In this document: piece by piece, positions 37,000 through 48,209 of the stretch | How the letters are laid out: each line of letters begins with the position of its first letter | Position numbering within the stretch: the first letter of the stretch is position 1 | Source of the DNA: Ziziphus jujuba | Lineage: Eukaryota > Streptophyta > Magnoliopsida > Rosales > Rhamnaceae | DNA: 64,000 nucleotides | Direction of reading: 5' to 3' | Assembly (NCBI RefSeq): GCF_031755915.1 | Contig: NC_083379.1 | Location: 18,151,501-18,215,500, forward strand | The notes under the pieces: model-generated | Databases searched by the model: none | The model's input: only the letters and a program-made list of their open reading frames with translations | Told to the model about the DNA's origin: nothing | Made by a program: the position numbers and the translations under genes

Positions 37000-38640
37000 T
37001 ATTATTACAAACATGTAATGAAAATTATAAAAAAAAAAAAAAAAAAAACTACTCACCGATTAACACCATTTCTATACTAATTTTTGATTTGTGATCAAAG
37101 CATTGGACCTCTTAAAGTCTTAGAACTCGAACTTTGAACGCTTATTGCATTTTTTTAGCATTGATCTGGATAATAAATCGACACTGCCCTATCATATTTG
37201 GCTCTTATTTTTTTTCAATGTATATTATAAAGATTTTTTAAGAACTAAAAGTTTGACATCTATATATAATACTATTCAATCATAAAGTTCAAATTCAAAA
37301 ATGTTTATGTATATAATTTTTTCCATCTATGGAATTTAAATTCAAATTCAAATGTATTTATTTAATTTAGTTTAAATTTAAATGTATTTAAATAATACAT
37401 TCCTTTTATAGAATTTAAATTCAATTTCAAATATATTTTTTTAATTATTTGCAAATAATCATTTATGTAACATAAATGATTAGTCAAAAAATGAGAATCC
37501 ATATATGGAATTTCCTCCTAGCAATTATAGTTGTTCGTTTAGTATTCTAAATATATATATATATATATATTCTCTAAACTTTAATATAATTTTTTTATTA
37601 ATAATATATAATGTTTGAACCACATATAATCAATATGGTAAACCAAATAATCTTTTAATGGTATGTTATCAAAATAATCCTGAAAAATTGAAAACAGAAA
37701 ATTAGTTTAGCATATCATGGACGATCGAATTGGATTGACCATAGGCGAATAATTAATTTCCTTCTACTAAATACCCATAATATAATTTAATTATTTATTA
37801 TCATTATTATTATTATTATTATTATTATTTATCCTATAAACACATTTTTACTTAAGATAAATTATTTATGGAATTTAAATTAAAAAATATTTACCTAATT
37901 AATTTTTTCCATCTACGGAATTTAAATTCAAATTCAAATCCAAATTCAAATTCAAATGTATTTATATAATATTTTCTATTTATAGAATTTGAATTCAAAT
38001 GCAAATTAAAATATGTTTATATAATTTAATTAAATTTACATGTATTTATATAATATTTTCCATTTATAGAATTCAAATATATTTTTTGATTCCTTGAAAA
38101 TAATTAATTTTTCTTATATTAAATACTCATATAATAACAATAATAATAATAATAATAATGATAATTAGATTAGCATATCATGGACGATAGAATTGAATTG
38201 ACCATAGGCAGATAATTAGTTTCTCTCTACGAAATACCCATAATATAATTTAATTATTTATTATTATTATTATTTGTCCTATAAACATATTTTTATTTTA
38301 TAAAGTAAATTATTTATGAAATTTAAATTAAAACAAAATTTACCAATTTAATGTTTCCCATTTACGAATTCGAATTCAAATTCAAATTCAAATGTATTTA
38401 ATTGTTTTAATTCAAATTCAAATATACTTATATAATATTTTTCATCTATAAAATTAAAATTCAAATTCAAATTAAAAAGTATTTATACAATTTAATTCAA
38501 ATTTAAATATATTTATATAATATTTTCCATTTATACAATTCAAATGAATTTTTTAATTCCTTGTAAATAATTAATTTTGTTATATTAAATATTCATAATA
38601 TATTATTATTATTATATATCCTATTAAATACTCAATAGAA
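37000..38640. repeat. 463-bp tandem duplication, AT-rich
   Basis: A block starting AGCATATCATGGACGAT at 37709 recurs at 38172 (period 463). Each copy runs through (TTA)n, a CCTATAAACA block and TTCAAATTCAAA-rich stretches. A partial earlier copy of the second half lies at about 37320-37480, giving about 2.5 copies. An A-run at 37030-37047 follows the Helitron end. No coding content was seen. Confidence 0.75.
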
Positions 38641-40560
38641 ATTAATTGTCTCATTTATTTTTGTTTATGTGCATGCTTGACCATTAACTCATTTGGGGCA
38701 CCCTTTTCTGTGCGTTTTAAACTTTCCATTTGTGGTATCTGCTTTTGTTCTGATCTCGACAAAAGGAAAATAAAAGGAAAATAAAAGGAAAAAAGGAATT
38801 TATAGACAACAAAGTAAAAAGGAAAAAAATTAATATGTTTTTCTCTACAAACATTTGATATAGAATTTTCTTTTAAACTGATATTAGTTAAAGTAAAGAA
38901 TATAATTAATATGTAATTTTGATGAAAATTACAATTCCAAATGAAAGAATGATGATAGGAGAAGATTGCAAATAATAAGAAGAAACCAAATCCATAGAGT
39001 AAGAAACTCTTGAACGAAAATGAAAGATCGGATTTTATATAAGATAATAATTGTGTAATAAATTATTTCCCATTTCTATAAATTTAAAAAAGTAAAGAAT
39101 ATACAGAATATTTTTCACTTGTGGACTAAACACAAAGTTTGCAAAAAACTAACATGACGAAAATATCAAAATGGTAGGCTAGAGAATACAAAACAATATT
39201 TAATATGTCAAGGAAGGAAAATATATATTAAGCCTCCCAAAAATGGTAAAGTTTTGAGATTGTGATTCTGATTTTCTGCAAAATTTATTTCTTTTATCCA
39301 AAACAACATAATATTTAAACTATTCAGCATGTACAAAAAAACCATTTAACCCAAAAACTTGCATGGTCTTGAAATTCTTGGAAAATATAATTTTGTAGGC
39401 AAATGGCAAATGTAAACTCAATTGATTTTGATTCTTCAATGACATTTTAATAAGAGGGGAAAAAAAAACCAATAAAAGTAACTATTATATATTTGGAGAA
39501 TTCTATGTATCAATAAATTAATGTGACAAATAATGCTTACAAATCATCATAATCATGGAAATAGGTTATTTCGTCAATAAATTGATATTTATCTTTAAGT
39601 AAAATAATTAAAATTTAAATAACTTTAGAGGTTACAACCTATTAAATTGAAATAGTACTTATGCACAGCTGGATTAACCCCCATCGAATGGTTAAATGTT
39701 TGCCAAAGTACTACAAATTACCGGCTTTATTACATTGACATTCTACTTTTTATTTATTCTTAGCATTAATTCCTACCTAATGTATGGCATACGTAAATAT
39801 AATTGATGATTTAAAAAATAATCTATAATAATTAATTATATTCAAATCTAACAATAAAACTATTATTGTTTAAGTGAGACAATTAATTTCATATGATTAA
39901 AAAAAAGTATATATAATTATTTATCCTCATTATAATTAATTATACTTTTATCCTTATTTTATATAATATAATTATTTATTATTATTCCTATTATTATTTA
40001 CCCTATAAGCATATTTTTACTTTTTAAGGTAAATTATTTATTAAATTCAAATTAAAAATATTGATCTATTAAATTAATTATATGCAAATAATTAATTTCC
40101 TTATTTTATTTTGTATTTTGTATTTTTTATATATTAAAATTTTCTATCCTAACATGAAGGAAAATAAAAAAAAAATAAACGAAAGAAACAGATAAAAATT
40201 ACACTGGCTGTAGAGTGTAAATAGCTGGGTCGTTTATATTATATCACCGTAAGATGAAAAGCCAATTATACATTTTGTTATTATATGAATTTTTTTTTTT
40301 TATATAGCTGTGTACAAAATTGTAACCACTTACCCTTAAACCATGTAAGAAAAAGCGAAAAAATTGAATGAAGCAAAATATAATTATGTGCATAGAAGAT
40401 ACCTAAAGCTAAACTCATATGGCATAATCTAGACAAATACAATTTTTCAGTTAAAAGGGTTGTGCTTGTTGTTATCATTATCAACTTAAAAGAATCATAG
40501 AAACATGAAAAAGGTAAATATCCATAGAAGAAGAAAACAACATTGAAATCTACATGTCTA
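38641..40560. other. AT-rich noncoding stretch
   Basis: No gene recognised. At about 39930-40110 a weaker relative of the 463-bp unit can be seen (TTATTATTATT, then CCTATAAGCATATTTTTAC). The minus frame 40281-40646 has no family resemblance. Confidence 0.4.
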
Positions 40561-40589
40561 GACCTAAAAATGACCATATTGAAAAAAGC

Positions 40590-40948
40590 CATTGACACAG
40601 TCACACGTACACACTCTCTCCTCGAAAAGTTCAATGTATGTAGCACTTATATTTCTTTCCAGAAACTCAGTTGACCTTTTTTTTTTTTTTTTTCAAATTC
40701 ATATCTCTCTCTCTTGCTTTCTCCCTATAAACCAACAAAAACCCTACCATTCTTTTACACAAAGGGAGCCCAATAAAAGAGAAACTCAAGATAACAGAGA
40801 AAGGACAAATTTCTCTTTTTCCTTCTCTTTGCTCACCAAGCTGCTGTGGAAAATTTCTTTCTTCTTGAGAAAATCCATTTCCATGAAGAATAGCCAAGCT
40901 TCTGCAGCAGCAACCCATCATTTGTATATATACATATATATCTCTCTC
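40590..40948 (+). promoter_or_regulatory. Isolated promoter and 5' leader-like segment
   Basis: Unlike its AT-repeat surroundings, this stretch reads like the start of a plant gene. There is a T-run and CTCTCTCTCT tract, a possible TATA element CTATAAACC at about 40726-40734, a leader of about 150 bp rich in CTCTTTTTC, and an ATG at 40883 with codons MKNSQASAAATHHLY before it dissolves into TATATA repeats. That peptide has no family I recognise. It could be a captured or stranded first exon, or coincidence. The overlapping frames 40592-40951 and 40667-40921 (minus) are not supported as genes. Confidence 0.3.
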
Positions 40949-40979
40949 TAGCAGTTTGACCTATTAATCATATATTTGG

Positions 40980-41880
40980 ATATATATATATATATAGGTA
41001 TATTTATATACAACTATAAAAGGTAAGATTATAAGTATAATTAAAATAAAAAATATCTTTATTAATTCCATATAAGCATATTTGTATATTCTAAAATATT
41101 TAAAATATGTTTAATTAAGGAAACAATATATATATATATATATGAAAATACATTTTATATATATTTGGATACAACCATAAAACATAAAATCATAAATAAA
41201 AATAATAAATAATAAATAATTTTATAATTTAAATAAAAAAAATATGCTTTTGGAGGGAATTTATATATGTATATTTGGATGCAACTATAAAAAATAAGAT
41301 TATAAATATAATTAAAATAAATAATACAGTTATTAATTTCCATATAAACATATTTGTATATGTAAAAATATTTAAAATATGTTTAATTAAGGAAACAATA
41401 TATATATATATATATATATGAAAATATATTTTATATATATTTGGGTACACCTATAAAACATAAGATTATAAATATAATTCAAATAAAAAATATATTTATT
41501 AATTTCCATATAAACATATTTGTATATGTAAAAATATTTAAAATATGTTTAATTAAAGAAACAATATATATGAAAATACATTTTATATATATTTGGGTAC
41601 AACTATAAAACATAAAATCATAAATAAAAATAATAAATATAAATAATTTTATAATTTAAATAAAAAATATGCTAATTTCCATATAAATATATTTGCATAT
41701 GTAAAAATATTTAAAATATGTTTAATTAAAGAAACAATATATATGAAAATACATTTTATCTATATTTGGGTATAACCATAAAATATAAAATCATAAATAA
41801 AAATAATAAATAATTTAAATAAAAAAAAGATATTTTTGTAGGAAATTTGAAGTAACAATATACTAACATGTGTCACATAC
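40980..41880 (-). repeat. Tandem repeat array, Helitron-internal type
   Basis: Four anchors reading AAAATATGTTTAATTAA occur at about 41102, 41374, 41540 and 41713, spaced 272, 166 and 173 bases, so the basic period is near 170 bp with one longer step. The reverse complement matches the interior of the Helitrons at about 30370-30500 and 31130-31260. The array therefore belongs to a minus-strand Helitron whose start is at about 41897. (AT)n tracts lie within each unit. Confidence 0.75.
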
Positions 41881-41900
41881 GTTTCTACTTTTATATATTA

Positions 41901-42761
41901 CTAATATTGATCCTGTGTGATGCACGGTATATATAACTGCAATAAATGATTTTGAAAAATTATTATATTCAAATCGAATCAAATTAATTAACTATATAAT
42001 TTTTATTATAACAAAAATTGATATTACAGAAACAATATTATCCAATAGTTATATATCTGATTGATTGGGAGTTAAAAATCACTTGCTTCATTACCTATTT
42101 ATAAGTGAAGACCTTCAAATTTTATAAGGATGCAAATATTATTCTGAATAATAAATGTAAATCTTTCTCAATTCCCAAAATTAAGTCATCATTCCAAATT
42201 AAAAGCTTTTTTCTTATTTGAATTAACTTGAAAATTGATCATGTATGGTCACCATCTTTTTTTTAAGAACACTAAATAAGGAGATCAATTTCATTATTGA
42301 AATCTATATATTATAATATTGAATCATCATTATTAATTTCAAATAATTAATTATATTATGATATTGAAATCTATATATTATTATGTTGCAATTAATTAAT
42401 TTACATATATTAAATCCTCTAATATAATTTAATTATATTTATTATTATGATTATTATTATTACCATTATTATTTACCATATAACCTTATAAAATAATTTA
42501 TTTATGGTTAGATATATTTTATTAAGATCAAATAGGGAGATCAATTTCATTATTGAAATCTATATATTATGATATTGAAATTTTATTTATTGCACATCTA
42601 TATATGTATATGTATTAATATATGAAATATAATTATTAATTACCATATACAAAATCTTTTTATTTTAAATAAAATAAATATAATAAACTAACAAAGATAT
42701 TAATAAAGAGATTATAAATCTATTTTTAATATTTTTTTATTCTGACTATCTTTTTTTATTC
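41901..42761 (-). mobile_element. Helitron 3' part, minus strand
   Basis: The reverse complement of this segment matches 32940-33790 closely: an ATGTATGGTCACCATC block, a TATAAGTGAAGACC block and the terminal hairpin region. The minus-strand end is at 41901 with TTAG in place of CTRR, followed by T. As at 33790, the next bases read TAATATATAAAAG, the start of another copy. The left boundary of the Mutator-like element coincides with the point where this similarity stops (about 42760). Confidence 0.75.
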
Positions 42762-43012
42762 TCTAAATATCCCAATAAACTCATCAGGTGCATAAACTAA
42801 TTACATTTCCATCATTTATCCCTCAAAGTGATAACTATTATATGCAATTGTTATATGTGCTATGCCTTAAAAACAAAAATGACACAGTCATATATGATGT
42901 ACACATTCATATAGATCAAATCACCTACTAACAATGTCATATGCACAAAAAGATGGGGTATTACATTTCATATTAAACCCAATCTGTCTAATTGAAAATC
43001 ATTATGTAAAGG
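42762..43012 (+). repeat. MULE left terminal inverted repeat
   Basis: This 251-bp arm pairs with 44496-44740. It includes the ATG and first 26 or so codons of the transposase frame, which is unusual because MULE repeats normally lie outside the coding sequence. Confidence 0.88.
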
Positions 43013-44165
43013 ACAATTTGGATAGGTTCTTAAATTCTTTAAGACCATTCATTGAGCTAGATGGGTGCCATTTGAAAGGACAATTTGGTGGTATGTTGCT
43101 AACTGGTGTATCTTTGGATGCCAACAACAGTAAATTTTCTATGATAGTATGTATCTGTGAGAGTGACAACTTGAATAGTTGGAGATGGTTTTTGAATTTA
43201 CTAAATGAGTATATTGGGGTGCATGAAACTAGAATAATTACTTTTATGTCTGATAGGCAAAAAGAGATTTTGACAGCTTTGAATGAGATTTTTCCAAATG
43301 ATAAATACAAATTTTATGCTAAGCATATTTTTGCCAATTTTAGAGGTAAATTTCCTGGAGTGAAGGTAAATAAGATGTTTTGGGAAACAACAAGATCAAT
43401 GAATGTCAAGGAATTTGAAGAAAACATGGAAAGCATCAGAATGTTAGTCTAGCTGCATAAGAATGGCTTATGGAAGTGCTTTCTTGTCATTGGAGCAATA
43501 TGCTTTTGATGAAAGTACTAAAACAAATCATGTGACTAACAATATGACTGAATCTTTTAACAGTCAAATAAATACGTATAGGAGCAAACCTATCCTATAA
43601 TTGTTTGGGTTTTTGAGGAGGAAAATGATGGGTAGGTTCAGGAGACAAGAAAAGAAGGCATTGTCTTAGACTATAGATTTTCCACTGAATGTCCAAATTA
43701 AGATGAATAGGAATCACAAGGCAGGAAGACATTTAAATGTTATTTGGGCTGGTAATAATGAGTATGAGCTTTTAAATGAGATAAAGGTATTTATTGTACA
43801 TTTGAACAAAGCCCAATGTGGATGTGGTTCTTGGCAAATGACTGAAACACCATGTAAGCATACCATGATAACTATCAACCATATGAGGATGAAGCCTGCT
43901 GCATATGTTGATAAGAGTTTGGCCAAGGCAGCTTATCTTAAGACTTATAGTGGTATGATTCATCCTATACCGGATAAGACACTATGGCCAGAAGTTTATG
44001 TAGAAAGGGTATAGCCTCCAACATATGGCATGAGACCTAAAAGGCCAAAATGACAAGGCGGAGGACACATGATGAACTAGCTCTAAAAAAGAAGGGATCT
44101 TTCACTGTTAGATGTGGCATATGCAAAGTTATTGGCCACAACAAGAGACATGCTCTGTTAGAAAT
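42934..44165 (+). pseudogene. MULE transposase, N-terminally short and frameshifted
   Basis: The first open part (42934-43452, 172 codons) holds the MULE/RNase H-like transposase core: D in FIELDGCHLKG (43050-43080), the second D in ITFMSDRQKE (43240), YAKHIFANFRGKF where the family usually has a C..H pair (cysteine lost), and a candidate catalytic E in MFWETTRS (43376-43400). After a stop and a frameshift the reading continues as YAFDESTKTNHVTNNMTESF and FLRRKMMGRF. The open part 43703-44014 has the SWIM finger CGCGSWQMTETPCKH. A further frameshift leads to a CCHC-like knuckle, CGICKVIGHNKRH, at 44110-44150. The usual MuDR N-terminal region is missing. The protein would cut and join element ends in the nucleus. 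Confidence 0.9.
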
Positions 44166-44495
44166 GCAAAAAAACAAAGAACCTTACAGGTAATTTAATT
44201 AGTTTTTTAATTTTTTTTTAGTCAATTTCATTGAATTGAATAATAACTATTAATTGATATTTAATTATAATACTCCTACATTTAAGGAAAAATTAAAGTG
44301 GCAATCTATCAACAATGGCCTCAAATGTTTCAAGGGCTTTTTCAGCAAGGATAGTAGAGACCTCAATTATTTTGTCATCAGGTGGATACAATTAAACAGT
44401 ATCTTATGTTAGATTATTTTTGTTGCATTTAAGAATGCGATTTGCTTGGACATCTTGGAGTCGCAAATTGTTTATTGAGTGCAGTGGGGTATTAA

Positions 44496-44740
44496 CCTTT
44501 ACATAATGATTTTCAATTAGACAGATTGGGTTTAATATGAAATGTAATACCCCATCTTTTTGTGCATATGACATTGTAAGTAGGTGATTTGATCTATATG
44601 AATGTGTACATCATATATGACTGTGTCATTTTTGTTTTTAAGGCATAGCACATATAACAATTGCATATAATAGTTATCACTTTGAGGGATAAATGATGTA
44701 ATTAGTTTATGCACCTGATGAGTTTACTGGGATATTTAGA
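44496..44740 (-). repeat. MULE right terminal inverted repeat
   Basis: This arm of about 245 bp is the reverse complement of 42762-43012. The minus frame 44532-44714 is antisense to the repeat and is not a gene. Confidence 0.88.
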
Positions 44741-44785
44741 CACATCATATATTACTTGAGTTAAAGTTGTTCTTTCATTTAAACT

Positions 44786-45198
44786 TTAATTTATTATCAT
44801 ACTTATGATACATAGTGTGATTATAACAACTGATATGTCAAAAAATAGCATATTTATAAGCATCATATTCTTCAATCCACCTTGCATGGCTTCTAAATTT
44901 TCGATTCTCACAGTTAGTGATTTAATATCATTTTGCCTCTGATTTTCAATTGCTTGACTGTATCTTGTTTGCCTTTGCCTATTGCTACTTGCATCATCAA
45001 CCATGTTAAACTCCTCTTCATTGGTGTCCAAAAAGAATAATAATTTCATTTCCCTTCTAAGCAAACAAAGGAGATCTTTGATGGGTTCTTGATTGATTCT
45101 AAAATTCTGATCCTTACTTGTTTGCCATAATTGCACCTTCTATTTTTAAATTTGATTATGCTTCCATTAACTTTACTTCTACCACTTAATGCTTGCAT
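44786..45198 (-). pseudogene. GRF-type zinc-finger protein with membrane tail, frameshifted
   Basis: From ATG at 45198 the minus-strand reading begins MQALSGRSKVNG, then CNYGKQVRIRILESIKNP and SKISFVCLEGK, the first half of a GRF zinc finger (CxCG with the second C changed to Y). It hits a stop. A neighbouring frame continues FFLDTNEEEFNMVDDASSN, then a likely coiled coil (IKSLTVRIENLEAMQGG), then a hydrophobic tail FFDISVVIITLCIISMI suited to one membrane span. Finger, coil and C-terminal membrane anchor is the standard order of this plant family, whose function is largely unknown. It starts only 46 bp from the MULE end; family members are often found within or beside MULEs. Confidence 0.65.
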
Positions 45199-45324
45199 TT
45201 TCAATAATGGAAAGTATGATCAGTAGCTTCTTAAATTGTTTTCTATGATTTTGTTTTGAGTTGTGGAGATTTTGTTATGGGTTTGAATTGTATAGGTTTT
45301 GTGAAGTATAGAGAATGAGTAGGT

Positions 45325-47732
45325 TATGTCATTTAGCTTCTCTCATCGGTCAAAGTGCACAACTCTTTCTACAGAGACAACTTCAAAAAACCCAATCCAA
45401 CTTCAAATCCAAGATCATTTCTATGCACATCGACATAACTCTTTTGTCGTCCTGAGCAGCTTTCATCCTTTCTCAAATGACTTTCACCTTGTCCATAATC
45501 ATCTATAGATATTCTGACCCAGTCACATTGTTCACTGTAAGAAGCTTCTCCTCACCCACTTCATTCTAACATAGTGGGGTTCGGCACTGTCTTCCATATA
45601 AAGCCTAACACGGGGACATCGCAATGCTCACCTGGAAGCTATTATTATAAACAAGCTCTACCAGTCGCAACTATTCATCCCAGTTCCCTCGGAATTACAT
45701 GATGCACAATTTTAGCATATTCTTCAAAGGTTTGAATTGTACCTTTTACTTGTCCATCGGTCTGCGGGGGGAAGATAGTACTGTAGTTGAGCCTCGCTCC
45801 AAGTGCATATGATAACTTTTGCCACAGTCATGAAGTAAAGTGCAGATCTTGATCAGATGTGATGGTGACTGGTACTCCATGTAGACTCATGATATGCTTC
45901 GTGAACAACTTGGCCAATTTCTCTGGTGAGTTGGTTGATGATCACCTAAATGCCATCGTACCTTCTCGTTATGGGAGGAAGTTTGAATACAAAGTCCATA
46001 TTAAGATGCTCCCACTTCCACACGGAAATTGTTCTGAAGGTTTTTACATTTCTCCCTTTACCTGTTGGCAAATTAAGTACTTTGATATGAAATCGGCAAC
46101 TTCCCTTTTTATGCCAATGCACCAATAATACTTAATGAGTATCCGATAAATTTTGTTACTCTTAGGGTGCATCGTATACATCGAATTGTGTGCCTCCTCT
46201 AGGATCTCCCAATTGAGCTCAGGGATGTCAGGAGCGTGAAGCCTACCTTTGTACACGAGGGATCCATCCCTCCTTATAGAGAACTCCAAATCAAGGCCTT
46301 CTTTCACATTGCTTTTGATTGTCCTCAACTGAGGATCCTTTATTTGAGTCTCCAATATGCGGTCCACTAACATTGGTCACATCTGAAAACTAACTAAGAG
46401 GGCTCCAAAAGGATGCATGTGCATTACCACTCCCATTCTCTTCAACTCAACCATGAGACAAACTTGGACCGATCGTATATAGGCAAAGGATCCCTTAACT
46501 TTTCTACTCAAAGCATCAGCTACTACATTTGCCTTGCCCGGGTGATAGTCAATCACACAATTATAGTCTTTTAATAACTCCGTCCTCCTTCTCTGCCTCA
46601 GGTTTAGCTCCTTTTGAGTGAAAATGTACTTCAGGCTCTTACGGTCAAAGTAAATCTAATACGTGGCATCGTACAAGTAGTGCCTCCACTTTTTTAAAGC
46701 AAAGACTACCACAGCAAGCTCTAGGTCATTCGTAGGGTAGTGTTGCTCATGTTGTTTCAATTGTTATGAGGCATACGCCACCACCTTTTGATTATGCATT
46801 AGTACTCAACTCAAACCTTGATGGGATGCATCACAATAGACCTTAAAACCTTCGTTCTCATTGGGTAAAGTTAGGACAGGTGTGGATGTCAACCTCTTCT
46901 TTAACTCCTGGAAGCTCTGCTCACACCTGGCCATCCATTTGAACGTAACTCATTTTCGAGTTAGGTTGTGGAGCGGTCCTACTATTTCCAAAACCCTTCT
47001 ATGAACTGGCGATAGTATCTGACTAGGCCAACGAAACTCTGTACCTGAGTCACTATAGTAGGGGGATCCCAATTTAACACTGCCTTCACTTTCTGGAGAT
47101 CTGTATAAATGCCATTTGCTGACACAATGTGCCCAAGAAAACCCACTTAATTTAACCAAAACTCGCATTTATCGAACTTAGCATAAAGTGGTATAGCCTT
47201 AGGGTCTGAAGCACTCTCCTCAAATGCTTGTCTTAGCTCCTTAGGTAGACCAAAATGTCATCTAAGTACAAATAGAATACATGATTCATCAAGTCTATGA
47301 AGGTCACTAGGGCATTAGTAAGCCCAAATGACATTACTAGGAACTCATAGTGCCCATACCTCGTCCTAAAGGCAATTTTAGGGATGTCTGACTCTCAAAT
47401 TCTCAATTGATGATACCCAGCCCTTAGGTCAATCTTGGAAAACACCTTGGCACCTTGGACTTTATCAAATAGGTCATCTATCCTTGACAACAGGTAACGA
47501 TTTATGATGGTCACCTTGTTAAGTTGCCAGTTATCGATGCACAACCTTAGACTACCATCCTTTTTCTTCATAAACAAAACACATGTTCTCCAAGATGATA
47601 TGCTTGGTCTGATGAAAACCTATCCACCAAATATTGCAGCTGAACTTTTAGACCCCTTAACTCTACTGGAGCCATACGGTACAATGGTAAAGAAATAGAT
47701 GCGGTGCTCAGAACCAACTCAATGGCAAAGTC

Positions 47733-47786
<54 letters not shown>

Positions 47787-48204
47787 GTGGTAACCCTTAT
47801 AACTCCTCAGGAAACACATCTGAAAAATATTTTACTATAAGCATATCTTCCAACCTTACACCCCCTACTCGGGTATCAACCACATAGACTAAATATCCCT
47901 GACAACCTTTCTTCAATAGCTTCTTGGCAGTGAGGGTAGAAATTAACCATGGCAAAGGCCTCCCAACTTCTCCACGAAATACTACCTCGAGTAGGCTTGC
48001 TCACCTAAACATTACTTTTTTATTATAACAATCCATGGAGGCATGATTCGTTGCTAACCAATCCATGCCTAGGGTTACATGAAGCCTGAAATGATCCAAC
48101 AAAATCAAGTCTGCATCCATCACTTGATCTTCAATACAGACGAGGCAACCCTTGACCATTTGACAAGGCCATAGGGGCTCTCTAGTAAGAGTAACGATTC
48201 CTAA
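45325..48204 (-). pseudogene. Old Ty3/gypsy pol: protease, RT, RNase H, integrase
   Basis: Minus-strand order from 48204 down. Protease tail with TLGMDWLATNHASMD (about 48080-48030). RT start with PLYRMAPVELRGLKVQLQYL (about 47690-47640), [19 protein letters not shown] (about 47560), [16 protein letters not shown] and [11 protein letters not shown], where YLDD is the active-site box (about 47265). RNase H with [18 protein letters not shown] and [19 protein letters not shown] (46840-46510). Integrase with EAHNSMYTMHPKSNKIY, then a TITSDQ reading at the second catalytic D, and ALYGRQCRTPLC near 45590. Numerous stops and frameshifts interrupt it. The LTR and primer site are at 54658-56406, separated by the family V insertion; gag is largely missing and no 3' LTR was found. 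Confidence 0.93.
47735..47783. repeat. (TC)n microsatellite inside RT coding sequence
   Basis: About 24 TC units on the plus strand, giving alternating R and E codons on the minus strand immediately before IDFAIEL, where related pol genes have a single DREI(D/E)F. The repeat seems to have grown from the GAGAGATCGA of that motif. The frame stays open across it. Confidence 0.95.
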
Positions 48205-48209
48205 TTAAC

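Larger units (their letters stand above)
42762..44740 (+). mobile_element. Mutator-like element (MULE), deleted derivative
   Basis: A segment of almost 2 kb has long terminal inverted repeats, 42762-43012 and 44496-44740, nearly identical by eye. Both begin TCTAAATATCCCA from the outside. Between them lies a plus-strand MULE transposase pseudogene with a SWIM finger and zinc knuckle. A 9-bp target duplication, expected for MULEs, was not found (flanks TTTTTATTC and CACATCATA differ), so one end may be rearranged. Confidence 0.87.

Noticed and set aside
43002..43963. Minus-strand frames opposite the MULE transposase
   Set aside because: The plus strand carries recognisable transposase motifs; the antisense frames have none.
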